Notes: generated by a model from the sequence alone, not told the origin. A DNA stretch of 64,000 bases from Waddlia sp964635295 (GCA_964635295.1 CAZWOB010000002.1:1-64000); one strand, 5' to 3'. Numbered from the stretch's first letter, positions 9,007 to 17,964 are shown. Numbers and translations are program-made.

Positions 9007-10936
9007 GGGAATAATCCATGGCATTCTTTCCTGAATGGTGCATGGCATTCCACATCTGACGAAACCCTGGGCAACTTGCTAATAGTTCGTCCTTCGTTCC
9101 TTCCGCAATTTTACGTCCGCCTTCCAGATAGATGATCTTGTCAGCATCTTCAATCGTTGTCAGTCGATGGGCGATAATGATCTGGGTCACTTGTCCCCTC
9201 AACTCTTTGATCGCCATTTTGATGCCCTGCTCACTCACGTTGTCAAGGGAAGAGGTCGCTTCGTCGAGAATCAGGATCGGCGCATCTTTAAAAAGCGCGC
9301 GAGCGATTGCAAGCCTTTGCTGCTGACCTCCGGACAGGTTTTTTCCGGTCTCTGACAACATGCTCTGATAGCCTTCAGGAAGGCGTTCGATAAACTCGTG
9401 CGCATGCGCTTTGACTGCAGCTTCCTGAATATCTTCCTGCGTGTAGTTGCAACCGAAAGAGATGTTGGCAGCTACCGTGTCTATAAATAGAAAAGGCTTT
9501 TGAGGCACAAACGCAATGTTCTCGCGGAGCGACTTTTGCGTGTAGGAATTAATGGGCTGGCCATCGATCCGGATCTCACCGGACTGCGGCTCATATAAGC
9601 GTGGGATCAATTGAACGATCGTGGACTTTCCCGCTCCTGTCGGGCCAACGATCGCAACCGTTTCCCCTTTGCGAACAGAAAAGCTTAGATCATTCAAAAT
9701 CCATTCGTTGCCGTATCTGAAGCTGACCTTGTCAAATTCGAGCGCGCTCTTGAATCCTTCGAGTTCAACTGCGTCGGGGCTGTCAACAATGCGGGGCTTG
9801 ATCGACATCACGTCAAACATGCGGTCAGCGGCAGCGATCCCTCGTTGAATATGACTGTTCTCTTCGGCAAATTTTTTCACAGGTTCGTAAAACACATAGA
9901 GGAGGCCGCAAAAGAAAAGTGCTTCGGATACGCTGAGTTTTAAAACGTACAATCCCCATAGCATCGAAATGGAAAGGAACGACATGGCGATCGTGTGGAC
10001 CACAGGCCTTGAGGAGAGGTCGTAACGGGCACTCTTCTTTTCAAGCCTGGCCATCTGTTCATTTTGCTCTTTGTACTTCTTCAGTGAGAAGTCTTCCATG
10101 GAAAAGACTTTGACCGTTTGAATGCCTGATAAAAAGTCGATAAGCACAGATGTGAACTGTTCCTGATTCTGCTGGATCTGACGGGAGATCTTTCTCACTC
10201 TTCCAGATATATAGACGATCGGTATGACAATCAAAGGAAAGCCCAGGAAGACGATCAAAGACAGCTGCCATGAAGTAAAGAAACATAGGACAAGAGTTGA
10301 GAGAATGGTAAACGGTGTTTGCAGGTAGTTTGTCATCACTGCTGTCACGGCTTCTGCAATCAAAGACGTGTCACCAACGACGCGCGATGAAAGGGAGCCG
10401 ATGTTGTAGTTTTGATAAAACTCCATCGGCATCGATTGGATATGCTCAAAGTACTCCTGCCTCAGGTCCCGGCTAACGCGGATAGCCAGCACACGGGTAG
10501 CAAAGCGATGGGCGAACAGGGTAACCGCTTTGAACAGGGCGACACATACGAGTATGATGGCCAGATTCCGCAGATTGCTCGAAATCGGAAAATAGTGGTC
10601 CATGACGTTGATCACCTGCTGAATGCGGTCGCTGCTGCGCGTATTCGTAATGAAATTGCGTGCTTCCTCTTTTGTCAACACATCAGGATTGGAAACGGTC
10701 ATTTCATCCCAACGCTCGTTCAACGTTGAACGGTCGATCGCATCAACACGCTGGAGCGTGCCATCCTTGATCGGAGCAAACAGCTCGAAGACGTCCGGGC
10801 CTTTTTTTGTCATCACCCCGATCGCCAGCACTTCCAATTGCGTCGACACGGTCAACGCGCACATAGCGGCAATCGTAAAAATAAACAAGACCCGATGCTT
10901 TGTATTGGCAAAGACTGCGAAGAATAGTTTTTTCAT
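8999..10936 (-). CDS. msbA: MsbA-type ABC exporter (half-transporter with fused ATPase)
   Basis: 645 residues. The first ~380 carry six predicted membrane helices, with a long periplasmic insert after the first one (residues ~40-120). The nucleotide-binding domain has Walker A GPTGAGKST (~430), signature LSGGQQQR (~533), Walker B ILILDEATSSLD and the H-loop AHRLTT. Such homodimers flip lipid A-core or other lipids across the inner membrane. Position downstream of accA matches the chlamydial accA-msbA neighbourhood, which supports the lipid A flippase assignment. The start overlaps the upstream thioredoxin-fold gene by 4 bases. The large first external loop is longer than in E. coli MsbA. Confidence 0.85.
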   Translation of the reverse strand: MKKLFFAVFANTKHRVLFIFTIAAMCALTVSTQLEVLAIGVMTKKGPDVFELFAPIKDGTLQRVDAIDRSTLNERWDEMTVSNPDVLTKEEARNFITNTRSSDRIQQVINVMDHYFPISSNLRNLAIILVCVALFKAVTLFAHRFATRVLAIRVSRDLRQEYFEHIQSMPMEFYQNYNIGSLSSRVVGDTSLIAEAVTAVMTNYLQTPFTILSTLVLCFFTSWQLSLIVFLGFPLIVIPIVYISGRVRKISRQIQQNQEQFTSVLIDFLSGIQTVKVFSMEDFSLKKYKEQNEQMARLEKKSARYDLSSRPVVHTIAMSFLSISMLWGLYVLKLSVSEALFFCGLLYVFYEPVKKFAEENSHIQRGIAAADRMFDVMSIKPRIVDSPDAVELEGFKSALEFDKVSFRYGNEWILNDLSFSVRKGETVAIVGPTGAGKSTIVQLIPRLYEPQSGEIRIDGQPINSYTQKSLRENIAFVPQKPFLFIDTVAANISFGCNYTQEDIQEAAVKAHAHEFIERLPEGYQSMLSETGKNLSGGQQQRLAIARALFKDAPILILDEATSSLDNVSEQGIKMAIKELRGQVTQIIIAHRLTTIEDADKIIYLEGGRKIAEGTKDELLASCPGFRQMWNAMHHSGKNAMDYSHA

Positions 10937-11259
10937 GGCAGATGCGAAGCCATTGAATCTTCATTGATCTCAGAATGAGAGGCGTTCCAGATCAGCTCTC
11001 CACGATCGAATAGAAAAATTTGAGGGCTCTGATGAACGATGCCGGTCAATTCAGCAATCATATCGCTGACATCCCTGTGTTGAATTAATTTAACGAATGC
11101 ACATGAGATATCTGAATAGCTTGCGGAAAACCTTTCAAATTCGGCAAAAGCCATTGCACTTACAGCACAGCGCGTACTGTGCTTAAGGAGAAAAAGCAAC
11201 TTTCCCTCATGTTCCTCAAGCAAACTCTTTAATTGTGAGGTGCTCGTCAGTTCGATCAT
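10933..11259 (-). CDS. BrxC/YtxJ-like thioredoxin-fold protein (DUF2847)
   Basis: 108 residues with the layout of Bacillus YtxJ (BrxC): LLFLLKHSTRCAVS around the single redox cysteine, then IQHRDVSDMIAELTGIVHQSPQ with the cis-proline region, and FLFDRGELIWNASH at the end. BrxC proteins act as monothiol disulfide reductases in bacillithiol redox control; whether this organism makes bacillithiol cannot be told here. GAGGAAG lies 6 bases before the ATG. The 5' end overlaps the accA 3' end by 44 bases and the 3' end overlaps msbA by 4 bases, so it is a true member of the operon. Confidence 0.7.
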   Translation of the reverse strand: MIELTSTSQLKSLLEEHEGKLLFLLKHSTRCAVSAMAFAEFERFSASYSDISCAFVKLIQHRDVSDMIAELTGIVHQSPQIFLFDRGELIWNASHSEINEDSMASHLP

Positions 11260-12229
11260 CTTTTTCTTCCTCTAATTCCTCTTTACGAAATTCACCCATG
11301 TTCCGGAATTTTAGATAGCGTTGTTCCAAAAGCAGTTCAGTAGGGATCCGTTTCAATATTTGGTTCTGTTCATTGATAAATTGGATCACGTTCTGATAGA
11401 CAGTTTGTGGGTCATGATGCGCCCCTCCCAGCGGCTCAGGAATGACCTCGTCGATCAGGCCGAGCTCTTGCAGGTGCTCGGCATTTAATTTAAGGGCTGA
11501 GGAGGCTTCTACATTTTTTCCCGGATCTTTCCAGAGAATGGATGCGCAGCCTTCAGGAGAGATAACTGAATAATAAGAGTGCTCAAGCATTCCTATGACG
11601 TCACCGACCCCCATTCCCAAAGCGCCTCCTGAGCAGCCTTCACCGATGACGATCACAATAATCGGAACCTTGATGAGAGACATTTCTTTTAGATTGTGGG
11701 CAATTGCCCATCCCTGCCCTCTTTCTTCAGCTTCCAATCCTGGATAAGCGCCTGGAGTATCAAGAAGGGACACGATAGGCAAGCGGAAACGCTCGGCCAT
11801 TTTCATCAGTCGAAAAGCTTTTCTAAACCCTTCTGGGTGCAGCATACCGAAATTGCGTTTCACGCGACTTTCCGTATCATTCCCTTTCTCCTGGCCCACG
11901 ATCACACATTTCATCCCGTTGATCGTTGCCAGCCCGCCGACAATAGATGGATCGTCACGGAACAGACGGTCGCCATGCAGTTCGACAAAGGAATCGCAGA
12001 TATTCTCTATGTAATCGACTGTCTTGGGCCTTTGAGGATGGCGGCAGATGCTGATCCTTTCCCAAGGGGTCAAGTCTCCGTAGACTTTTTCTTTAAGCTC
12101 TTCCAGCTTTTCTTCCAGTTTGATGATCTCGGAATTGAAAAGAGGATTATTTTGATTCTGCTTCTTCAGATGCTCAATTGTCTTGACATACTCAAAGATC
12201 TGCTTTTCATGCGGCAATTTATCTTTCAT
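11216..12229 (-). CDS. accA: acetyl-CoA carboxylase carboxyltransferase subunit alpha
   Basis: About 337 residues from the ATG at 12229; an upstream in-frame start at 12292 would run into the preceding gene and is less likely. AccA hallmarks are clear: TPWERISICRHPQRPKTVDYI, GGLATINGMKCVIVGQEKG, the LDTPGAYPGLEAEERGQ core, GEGCSGGALGMGVGD and LEHSYYSVISPEGCASILWK. With AccD it forms the carboxyltransferase that makes malonyl-CoA for fatty-acid synthesis, feeding FabF encoded elsewhere in the window. It begins 4 bases after the L,D-transpeptidase stop. The 20-residue charged tail is longer than in E. coli, and it is the part that overlaps the next gene. Confidence 0.95.
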   Translation of the reverse strand: MKDKLPHEKQIFEYVKTIEHLKKQNQNNPLFNSEIIKLEEKLEELKEKVYGDLTPWERISICRHPQRPKTVDYIENICDSFVELHGDRLFRDDPSIVGGLATINGMKCVIVGQEKGNDTESRVKRNFGMLHPEGFRKAFRLMKMAERFRLPIVSLLDTPGAYPGLEAEERGQGWAIAHNLKEMSLIKVPIIVIVIGEGCSGGALGMGVGDVIGMLEHSYYSVISPEGCASILWKDPGKNVEASSALKLNAEHLQELGLIDEVIPEPLGGAHHDPQTVYQNVIQFINEQNQILKRIPTELLLEQRYLKFRNMGEFRKEELEEEKDDRTDEHLTIKEFA

Positions 12230-12233
12230 AAGC

Positions 12234-13250
12234 TTAACTCTTGGTTTCCCTGCCCGGGAGTTTCGCGCTGTGGAAATCCTGCACAATTTCAATCACAGCA
12301 GGCTTAGTGATAATAACTGAAAACAACTCTTCCATATCCTTGGTCGCCAACCGAATGCAGCCATCGCTCTCATACCTGCCAATGGTCTCACTATTTTCAA
12401 CGAACTCCCCTCTTGAGTTAGGAGCTAAGGGAAGCCCATGGATCCCGTAACCTTTGGCAGGCGCAGTGCATTGATCGATTTCCTCGTCGAATGGGATCCA
12501 ACGAGTACCGAAAACACGGATCATCTCTATTTTATCGCCTTGATAGAATCCCATGGTCTTTGGCCGATAGACAGCGACCTTCTCCCCTAGAGAGTATTTT
12601 CCCAACGGGGTCAGGCTTCCGGACTCGTAATCCTTCTCGGGCCTTCCTAGTCCGACAGCGTAAGTTTTGACCAACACTCTCTCGTTAGTATCTTCGTCGA
12701 TATAGTAGAACCACAGCTTGCTGCGCTGCAGGTCGACCAGGAGATAAAATGACAGGTTCTTGTCCTCTTTAAAAACGTTGAAACGGTCGCCGTCCGCAAC
12801 GTCTTGTTTGTCATAGAGAGGTTTGCCGTTCAAGCTTCGGGCGATAAAATGGCGGGATGTTTTGTAGTGGGAGGCATAATCGGCAATCCAGGCTGCGCGC
12901 CCTTTCAGCCAAGGAACTTTTTTCTTATAGGTGATCGTTTCTACTACAGGGAACTTTGCGCCTCTTGTATTGAAGAACTCATCGATCCTGTCCGCTTCAG
13001 GAACAGGTTTCGCTGCGTACGCAGTCTCTTCGACAACTTCTGTGACTAAAGTAAATTCCGATTCGGAAGGAAGATCAGTTGTCTTTGCCCCGCTATTACC
13101 GCCATCATCAACGTCTGCTTCAATTGCTGCGAGAACAATTTCCGTCTCCGCCAACGGATCACTTTCGTCTTTTTTCTTAAACAGCGCAGCGATCGCAATT
13201 GAACCAAATAATAATACAGTGATAATAGCCAGTAACTTAGGAAAAGACAT
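12234..13250 (-). CDS. membrane-anchored L,D-transpeptidase (YkuD domain)
   Basis: 338 residues. One N-terminal TM anchor (LLAIITVLLFGSIAIAALF), then a ~60-residue acidic linker, a poorly conserved LysM-like stretch (~95-150), and a C-terminal YkuD domain. Catalytic residues are visible: His271 in GIHGLP and Cys298 in ESDGCIRLA. L,D-transpeptidases make 3-3 cross-links in peptidoglycan or attach lipoproteins to it through an active-site cysteine. For a chlamydia this fits a minimal or septal peptidoglycan and a periplasmic location. It lies directly upstream of accA. A role in host interaction is possible but nothing points to it. Confidence 0.88.
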   Translation of the reverse strand: MSFPKLLAIITVLLFGSIAIAALFKKKDESDPLAETEIVLAAIEADVDDGGNSGAKTTDLPSESEFTLVTEVVEETAYAAKPVPEADRIDEFFNTRGAKFPVVETITYKKKVPWLKGRAAWIADYASHYKTSRHFIARSLNGKPLYDKQDVADGDRFNVFKEDKNLSFYLLVDLQRSKLWFYYIDEDTNERVLVKTYAVGLGRPEKDYESGSLTPLGKYSLGEKVAVYRPKTMGFYQGDKIEMIRVFGTRWIPFDEEIDQCTAPAKGYGIHGLPLAPNSRGEFVENSETIGRYESDGCIRLATKDMEELFSVIITKPAVIEIVQDFHSAKLPGRETKS

Positions 13251-13416
13251 ATCTCTCCTCTATATAATAAAAATTTAGTAATTATTATATATTAACCAAC
13301 TAAAAATGCCAAGCGATTTTTGGAAATCCGCAGGAAACGACTTCCCGCTCCTTTCTTTATCCAACAGATGTCCGATGGAAAAAGAAATGGAGCAGAAATA
13401 AAGAGAAACGCCGCAA

Positions 13417-13758
13417 CTATCTGGAACCTGAAGTGACAAGCTCTTCTTCAGTCTGGCTTTCGATCAACTTGCGCATTTTCTTTCCGGGAGTGAATTTTAC
13501 TGCCGGTCTTGCGGGAATCACGATTGGCACTGAAGCGTTTTTCGGGTTTCTACCGATCTTTTGCTTTCTTTCAACAACTTCAAAGACTCCGAAATCGCGG
13601 AACTCCAATCGTTCCCCGTTTGTCAGGCAATCAGTCATCTTATCCAGAAAAGCCTGGATCACATGGCGCACATCATTTGGATGAATCCCTTTGTCCTGGG
13701 ATATTGCGTTGATCAACTTTTTCTTTGTCACTGTAGATTTCTTATCATCTGAAGACAT
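13417..13758 (-). CDS. HU/IHF-family DNA-binding protein
   Basis: About 113 residues. The start at 13758 is preferred because AAGGAG lies 9 bases upstream; the ATG at 13788 precedes that site. The protein reads as a standard HU/IHF fold: TKKKLINAISQDKGIHPNDV helices, the FRDFGVFEVVERK beta region, GRNPKN and the DNA-contacting arm PARPAVKFTPGKKMR. It has a short extra acidic tail. Such dimers bend DNA and compact the nucleoid. A himD-like gene near accA-msbA is a known chlamydial arrangement. It is 166 bases upstream of the L,D-transpeptidase, so it may have its own promoter. Confidence 0.9.
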   Translation of the reverse strand: MSSDDKKSTVTKKKLINAISQDKGIHPNDVRHVIQAFLDKMTDCLTNGERLEFRDFGVFEVVERKQKIGRNPKNASVPIVIPARPAVKFTPGKKMRKLIESQTEEELVTSGSR

Positions 13759-13937
13759 AATGCAAAACTCCTTAAAGTTAAGTGCCATCGACTCTTTCTA
13801 TTCGTGTCGTGACTGAATCGCCATTCTTATTCTCTTGTTTGTTTTCAAGCAAGTCTTTTTTTACTCTAACGAATGGCGGAGAACGTTAAGAGTCAACCCC
13901 CATCATACAACAATCAAAATTCGATTCAAGATTTTTT

Positions 13938-15221
13938 TTACTTCACTGGCTCATCCAGGCGAATGAGCTTCTTATTTTTCTTTCCAACTGCAAGCAGAGC
14001 AAGACGTCCGTCAACAAAGTCATCAGTGCTGAGAATATGATTCTCATCAGTTATCTTCTCATTATTCAAGTAACAACCGCCATTGCGGATCAACCGTCTT
14101 GCCTGGCCCTTGCTTTCCTGTAAACCTGCCAGGACAACAATGTCGATCAATTTATTATTGACCACCTGTTCGGCCTTAAACGTTTCCGAGGGCATGTCTC
14201 GAGCAATCGATTCGAGAACTTCTGCGTTGAGAGCAGTTTCTCGACCGGGCTTTGCCGCCTCTGTCACTTTCAGAGCGGTGTCCAGCCCCTCTTTCCCATG
14301 AACCATTCGCGTCACTTCTTCCGCCAACCTCTTCTGAGCAGTGTTTGGAATATAATCCTCTTTGCCCATCATCGACTCATAGCGTCGGATCTCCTCCATT
14401 TCCATAAAGGTCAGCATTTTCATCAAACGGATCACGTCAGCGTCTTGCACCCTGACAAGGTATTGGTAAAACTGATAGGGAGAAAGCTTCTCGGGAGAAA
14501 GCCAGATCGCCCCCTCTTCGCTCTTGCCGAATTTTTTCCCGTCGCTCGTTGTCAATAGAGGCATCGTCAATCCGTACATTTCCTTTCCCGTCACACGCCG
14601 GACCAGATCAATGCCCGCTGTGATATTTCCCCACTGGTCGCTTCCCCCTATTTGAACGGTCACATTGTGATTTTCACTCAAGTAGAGGAAGTCGTAGCTT
14701 TGCAGAAGCTGATAACTGAATTCCGTATAGCTCAGTCCCTCTTCCGATTCCAGGCGTGCTTTGACGCTCTCTTTTGCTAGCATTGTCCCAATGCGGAAAT
14801 GCTTTCCTACCTCACGCAAAAACCTGATCAATGAAAACTCTTTGAACCAATCGTAGTTGTTCAACACAACAGGGCTTGCCGTCGGATGCTCGAAATTCAA
14901 AATGCCATTAAAGTTCGTTCTGATCCCTTCGACGTTTCTATTCAATTGATCTTCGTCTAAAAGCGTGCGTTCTTTAGACTTCCCTGACGGGTCGCCGATC
15001 ATTCCTGTCGCGCCTCCAAGGATAACATAAGGGGTGTGTCCAAATTTCTGAAACCAGGCCAGTCCCATAATGGCTACCATATTCCCCAGATGCAAGCTGT
15101 CGCTTGTTGGATCGAAGCCGCAATACACCTGCAACGGTTTTTGCAAAGCTTCTTTTAACTGTTCATGAGTAACCGCCTCAAGAAAGCCTCTTTCCTGAAG
15201 AACATCCAACAAATCTGACAT
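13938..15221 (-). CDS. tyrS: tyrosyl-tRNA synthetase
   Basis: 427 residues from the ATG at 15221 (a TTG precedes it). Class I signatures are present: HLGN as the HIGH motif in DPTSDSLHLGNMVAIMG, and KFGKS as the KMSKS motif. SYQLLQSYDFLYL and GGSDQWGNITAGIDL are the tyrosine-recognition segments. The last ~65 residues form an S4 RNA-binding domain (GQARRLIRNGGCYLNN). It charges tRNA-Tyr in the cytoplasm. The gene is divergent from a small basic protein gene, and the minus strand has a perfect TTGACA at 15290-15295 but no well-spaced -10. Confidence 0.97.
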   Translation of the reverse strand: MSDLLDVLQERGFLEAVTHEQLKEALQKPLQVYCGFDPTSDSLHLGNMVAIMGLAWFQKFGHTPYVILGGATGMIGDPSGKSKERTLLDEDQLNRNVEGIRTNFNGILNFEHPTASPVVLNNYDWFKEFSLIRFLREVGKHFRIGTMLAKESVKARLESEEGLSYTEFSYQLLQSYDFLYLSENHNVTVQIGGSDQWGNITAGIDLVRRVTGKEMYGLTMPLLTTSDGKKFGKSEEGAIWLSPEKLSPYQFYQYLVRVQDADVIRLMKMLTFMEMEEIRRYESMMGKEDYIPNTAQKRLAEEVTRMVHGKEGLDTALKVTEAAKPGRETALNAEVLESIARDMPSETFKAEQVVNNKLIDIVVLAGLQESKGQARRLIRNGGCYLNNEKITDENHILSTDDFVDGRLALLAVGKKNKKLIRLDEPVK

Positions 15222-15374
15222 CAATGCGTACCTTTTAAATCCGGGTTTCTTTACGATATTGCGTGTATATTGGGTTTTAAGTGATTTTCTGTCAATGATC
15301 TAGCCCAAATTTAGCACGAAGTCTAAGCGCAAAACCTATCTGACCGTTTTTTTAAAAAAAATATTAAGATATGG

Positions 15375-15380
15375 TATAAT
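15375..15380 (+). promoter_or_regulatory. extended -10 promoter element of the small basic protein gene
   Basis: TGG-TATAAT reads as an extended -10 (TGn directly before a consensus TATAAT). The matching -35 position holds only A/T-rich sequence, which is usual for extended -10 promoters. Transcription would start near 15387, leaving a short leader with GGGGGA before the ATG at 15403. Confidence 0.6.
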
Positions 15381-15402
15381 AATAGAAAAGGGGGAACATC
15401 TA

Positions 15403-15729
15403 ATGGCCACAAAAAACAAGGCTCCTGAGAGCTATCAGATTCAGAAGGCGCGAAAAAAACTCCTGAAGCAGATGGAAAAAGAGAATGAACTGATCAATGA
15501 AAAAGCGATCAATCAGATGAAACAGGCGATCCAGATTTGGATCAACAGGCACCAGTCAGAGCGCGTCGCCCTTCAGGACCGCCCAATCAAACTCTTTGAC
15601 GAGAATTCAAACCCGGCCAAAACCAAAAGCAAGTTCGTCAACGAAATGCTCAGTTCTCTGAAAAGCGGCGAACCCGAAGAAGAAAGAGACGTCAAATCTC
15701 TGGCTGGACGAATCAAAACCAAAGATTAA
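15403..15729 (+). CDS. small lysine/glutamate-rich protein of unknown function
   Basis: 108 residues, not recognised. The first ~55 residues are strongly charged and helical (KARKKLLKQMEKENELINEK), likely a coiled coil; the rest is polar and low in hydrophobic residues. No signal, TM segment or cysteine is seen. Support for being real: an extended -10 promoter, a good ribosome site (GGGGGA) 7 bases upstream, and a compact 4-base convergent overlap with the Nif3-family gene. A soluble nucleic-acid- or protein-binding factor would fit, but nothing proves it. Confidence 0.6.
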   Translation: MATKNKAPESYQIQKARKKLLKQMEKENELINEKAINQMKQAIQIWINRHQSERVALQDRPIKLFDENSNPAKTKSKFVNEMLSSLKSGEPEEERDVKSLAGRIKTKD

Positions 15730-16481
15730 AATGGGTTTTCTTCATCCAAAAAAAGTGTTTCCACGCCCCATTTGTCCGAAATATATTCTTGAAGGGCCAT
15801 GGGGCCCACTCTTTCTGTCGCTGAGTGCCCCAATGCAAAGAAATTCACCTTTTCCTCGAAAGCGGTATGCCAGACCGGCTCATCGAAATTTCCTGTGATA
15901 AAGCAGTCCACCCCCTCTTTCGCCGCCTGTCCGGCTGCACGGTAAGCGCCCCCAGAGATCAGAGCTGCGGATTCCACTTGATCCCTTCCCCCTTTAGCAG
16001 AATGAGCTTGATGTCCATAGTAGTCTTCAATGGTCTTTTGAAAATCGTTCAAGCTCACCTTGGGAAACCTACCTTTGACACCGATAAAATTGCCGTCATA
16101 TTCACCGAACGGCTCCAGATGGGTCCAGCCCAGATCTTTCGCTGCTTTCCAATTATTTCCAAGCTCACCGTGGGCGTCTAAGGGAAGATGGTAGGCGATC
16201 AACGATATCCCGTTTTTCAACAGCAGGGACAACTTCTCTTTTTTTGTCCCCACGACAGGAAATTCGTCCCTGCTCCAAAACATTCCATGATGGACAATCA
16301 ACGCCTGCACACCAGTCTTTACAGCCATATCGATCACATTGACACTGCTGGACACAGCCGTCGCAATTTTTGAAATTTCCCTCTCGCCCTCAACTTGCAG
16401 GCCATTGGGGCAGCCGTCTTTAAATTGGTTGATGTCTAAGTATTGATCGAGGTGCTCACAAAGTTCTTGTAATGTAATCAT
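15726..16481 (-). CDS. Nif3-family dinuclear metal-centre protein
   Basis: 251 residues. Family signatures: GCPNGLQVEG near the N-terminus, the metal-binding LIVHHGMFW, AYHLPLDAHGELGNNWKAA, GGAYRAAGQAAKEGVDCFITG and the C-terminal ALGHSATERVG. The family forms toroidal hexamers binding two metal ions per subunit; it was labelled GTP cyclohydrolase I type 2 in some genomes, but the true reaction is unsettled. AAGGGAC stands directly before the ATG. Divergent from rpiA. Confidence 0.9.
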   Translation of the reverse strand: MITLQELCEHLDQYLDINQFKDGCPNGLQVEGEREISKIATAVSSSVNVIDMAVKTGVQALIVHHGMFWSRDEFPVVGTKKEKLSLLLKNGISLIAYHLPLDAHGELGNNWKAAKDLGWTHLEPFGEYDGNFIGVKGRFPKVSLNDFQKTIEDYYGHQAHSAKGGRDQVESAALISGGAYRAAGQAAKEGVDCFITGNFDEPVWHTAFEEKVNFFALGHSATERVGPMALQEYISDKWGVETLFLDEENPF

Positions 16482-16524
16482 GTCCCTTCCAAAATAATCT
16501 TTTTAAAAGGAACAGGCTAGCACA

Positions 16525-17199
16525 TTGACGACAAAAGCGAAAGAAGCAGCAGGTAAAAAAGCTGCAGAACTAGTTGAAAACGGGATGGTTGTCGGCTTGG
16601 GCACAGGGAGTACAGCCCGCTTTTTTATTCAAGCCCTCGGCGAAAGGTGCAGGGAAGGGTTAAACATCAGCGCGGTGGCGACATCGCAAGCATCTGAGGA
16701 GCAGGCAAGGCAGGAAGGGATTCCGATCATCGACATCAACCAACTTGAAACGATCGACCTCGATGTCGACGGCGCGGATGAGATCGATCCGCAAAAACGG
16801 ATGATCAAAGGAGGCGGCGGCGCCCTCTTCCGGGAAAAGATCATCGCCGGGATGAGCCGTGAAATGATTGTGATCATCGATCCTTCCAAACAGGTCGACG
16901 CGCTTGGCAAGTTTCCGCTGCCCGTCGAGATCTCCCCGTTCGCCCATCGGGCCACGCTCAAGCATATCAGCAATCTCGGGCATGAAGGCGCTATCCGTCA
17001 AACAACTGAGGGAAAGCCTTTTATCACTGACAATCAAAACTTGATCTTTGACATCAACCTCCCCTTTCCTTGTACAAATCCCGAAGAGATCGAACAGAAA
17101 CTTACTCAAATCCCTGGTGTGATCGATACAGGGTTCTTTATCGGCTATGCCGGTCGGGTGATTATGGGAGATGATAAAGGGGATGTCGTAATCTCATAG
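16525..17199 (+). CDS. rpiA: ribose-5-phosphate isomerase A
   Basis: 224 residues beginning at TTG (16525). No in-frame ATG exists before residue ~21, and a start there would cut the substrate loop, so the TTG start is well supported. Motifs: GLGTGSTARFFI, DVDGADEIDPQ with the catalytic Asp pair, MIKGGGGALFREKI, and PVEISPFA. It interconverts ribose-5-phosphate and ribulose-5-phosphate in the pentose-phosphate pathway. An AGG lies 8 bases before the TTG. Confidence 0.95.
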   Translation: MTTKAKEAAGKKAAELVENGMVVGLGTGSTARFFIQALGERCREGLNISAVATSQASEEQARQEGIPIIDINQLETIDLDVDGADEIDPQKRMIKGGGGALFREKIIAGMSREMIVIIDPSKQVDALGKFPLPVEISPFAHRATLKHISNLGHEGAIRQTTEGKPFITDNQNLIFDINLPFPCTNPEEIEQKLTQIPGVIDTGFFIGYAGRVIMGDDKGDVVIS

Positions 17200-17247
17200 A
17201 CGAAAAAAATCTACTCCCCTATAAACGTATTTAGAGGATGAAATATT

Positions 17248-17661
17248 ATGATGTCTGAACTTGTTCAACTCTCTTTCGATAAGATCATGCAAACGCGGTC
17301 ATATACTGTGGTGATCTTGTCAGCTATGGACAAACGGTTTGCCATCTACACCGATCCCAGCATTGGCAGGGTATTGCAATTGTATTTAACGGGAACCGAG
17401 AAGCCCCGTCCCCTCACCCACGACCTGATGTATTCTGTATTGACAGGGATGAACATCCGAATCAAGCAGGTAGTGATCAACGACATTCAGGATACCATTT
17501 ACTTTGCCCGTCTTTTCCTCGAACAGCATCGGGACGGGATCCGCAACATCGTCGAGATCGATTCCCGGCCAAGCGACTGCATTACCCTTGCGTTGATGGG
17601 CAACGCTCCCGTCTATTGCACAAGGGAAGTCCTCAATAAAACCGTTCCTATCGAGGAATAA
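17248..17661 (+). CDS. bifunctional nuclease (BFN/DUF151) domain protein
   Basis: 137 residues consisting of a single BFN/DUF151 domain: YTVVILSAMDKRFAIYTDPSIG, RPLTHDLMYSVLTGMNIRIKQVVIND, TIYFARLFLE and EIDSRPSDCITLALMGNAPVYC. The RPSDxIxLAL stretch is the family hallmark. Members have been reported as nucleases in plants and as a small secreted or cytosolic protein in bacteria; the bacterial role is unclear. GAGGATG lies 8 bases before the first of two adjacent ATGs. It follows rpiA by 48 bases and could share its transcript. Confidence 0.88.
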   Translation: MMSELVQLSFDKIMQTRSYTVVILSAMDKRFAIYTDPSIGRVLQLYLTGTEKPRPLTHDLMYSVLTGMNIRIKQVVINDIQDTIYFARLFLEQHRDGIRNIVEIDSRPSDCITLALMGNAPVYCTREVLNKTVPIEE

Positions 17662-17664
17662 CGG

Positions 17665-17964
17665 CTAATAACTCATATTGAACTGATGATCCGCCAAATC
17701 CAGCAAGCTCGCGACAGCTTCCTCGGCGTCCTGTCCGGATGCATGCACTCTGATCTTCGACCCTTTAGCCGCCGCCAGCATTAAAATCCCAAGAAGAGAC
17801 TTGGCGTTTACCTCATTTTTTTGATAAATGAGCCGGACATCCGCTTCGAACATCGAAGCGCATTTGACAATTTCCGTAGAAGGCCGGGTATGAAGGCCCC
17901 GGTCGTTTTTCACGACAAATACCCCTTTAGCTTTAAGAGGTCGATGTTTGGTGTCCACAATCAT
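17665..17964 (-). CDS. ptsH: HPr-family phosphocarrier protein
   Basis: The HPr core runs from VVKNDRGLHTRPSTEIVKC to the C-terminus. The phospho-accepting His sits in GLHTRPS, and the regulatory Ser in NAKSLLGILMLAA. The frame stays open to an ATG at 18054 (129 residues), but those extra 30 residues do not look like HPr, so 17964 (99 residues) is preferred; neither start has a strong ribosome site. HPr passes phosphate from enzyme I to sugar-specific EII units, or regulates in incomplete PTS systems like those of chlamydiae. The 3' end is 3 bases from the convergent BFN gene. Confidence 0.85.
   Translation of the reverse strand: MIVDTKHRPLKAKGVFVVKNDRGLHTRPSTEIVKCASMFEADVRLIYQKNEVNAKSLLGILMLAAAKGSKIRVHASGQDAEEAVASLLDLADHQFNMSY

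Noticed and set aside
11696..12307. 203-codon open frame antisense to accA
   Set aside because: Shadow of the conserved accA gene on the other strand; its translation has no recognisable features and no ribosome site.
15264..15295. TTGACA and TATACA upstream of tyrS on the minus strand
   Set aside because: The spacer is 20 bases, too long for a confident promoter.
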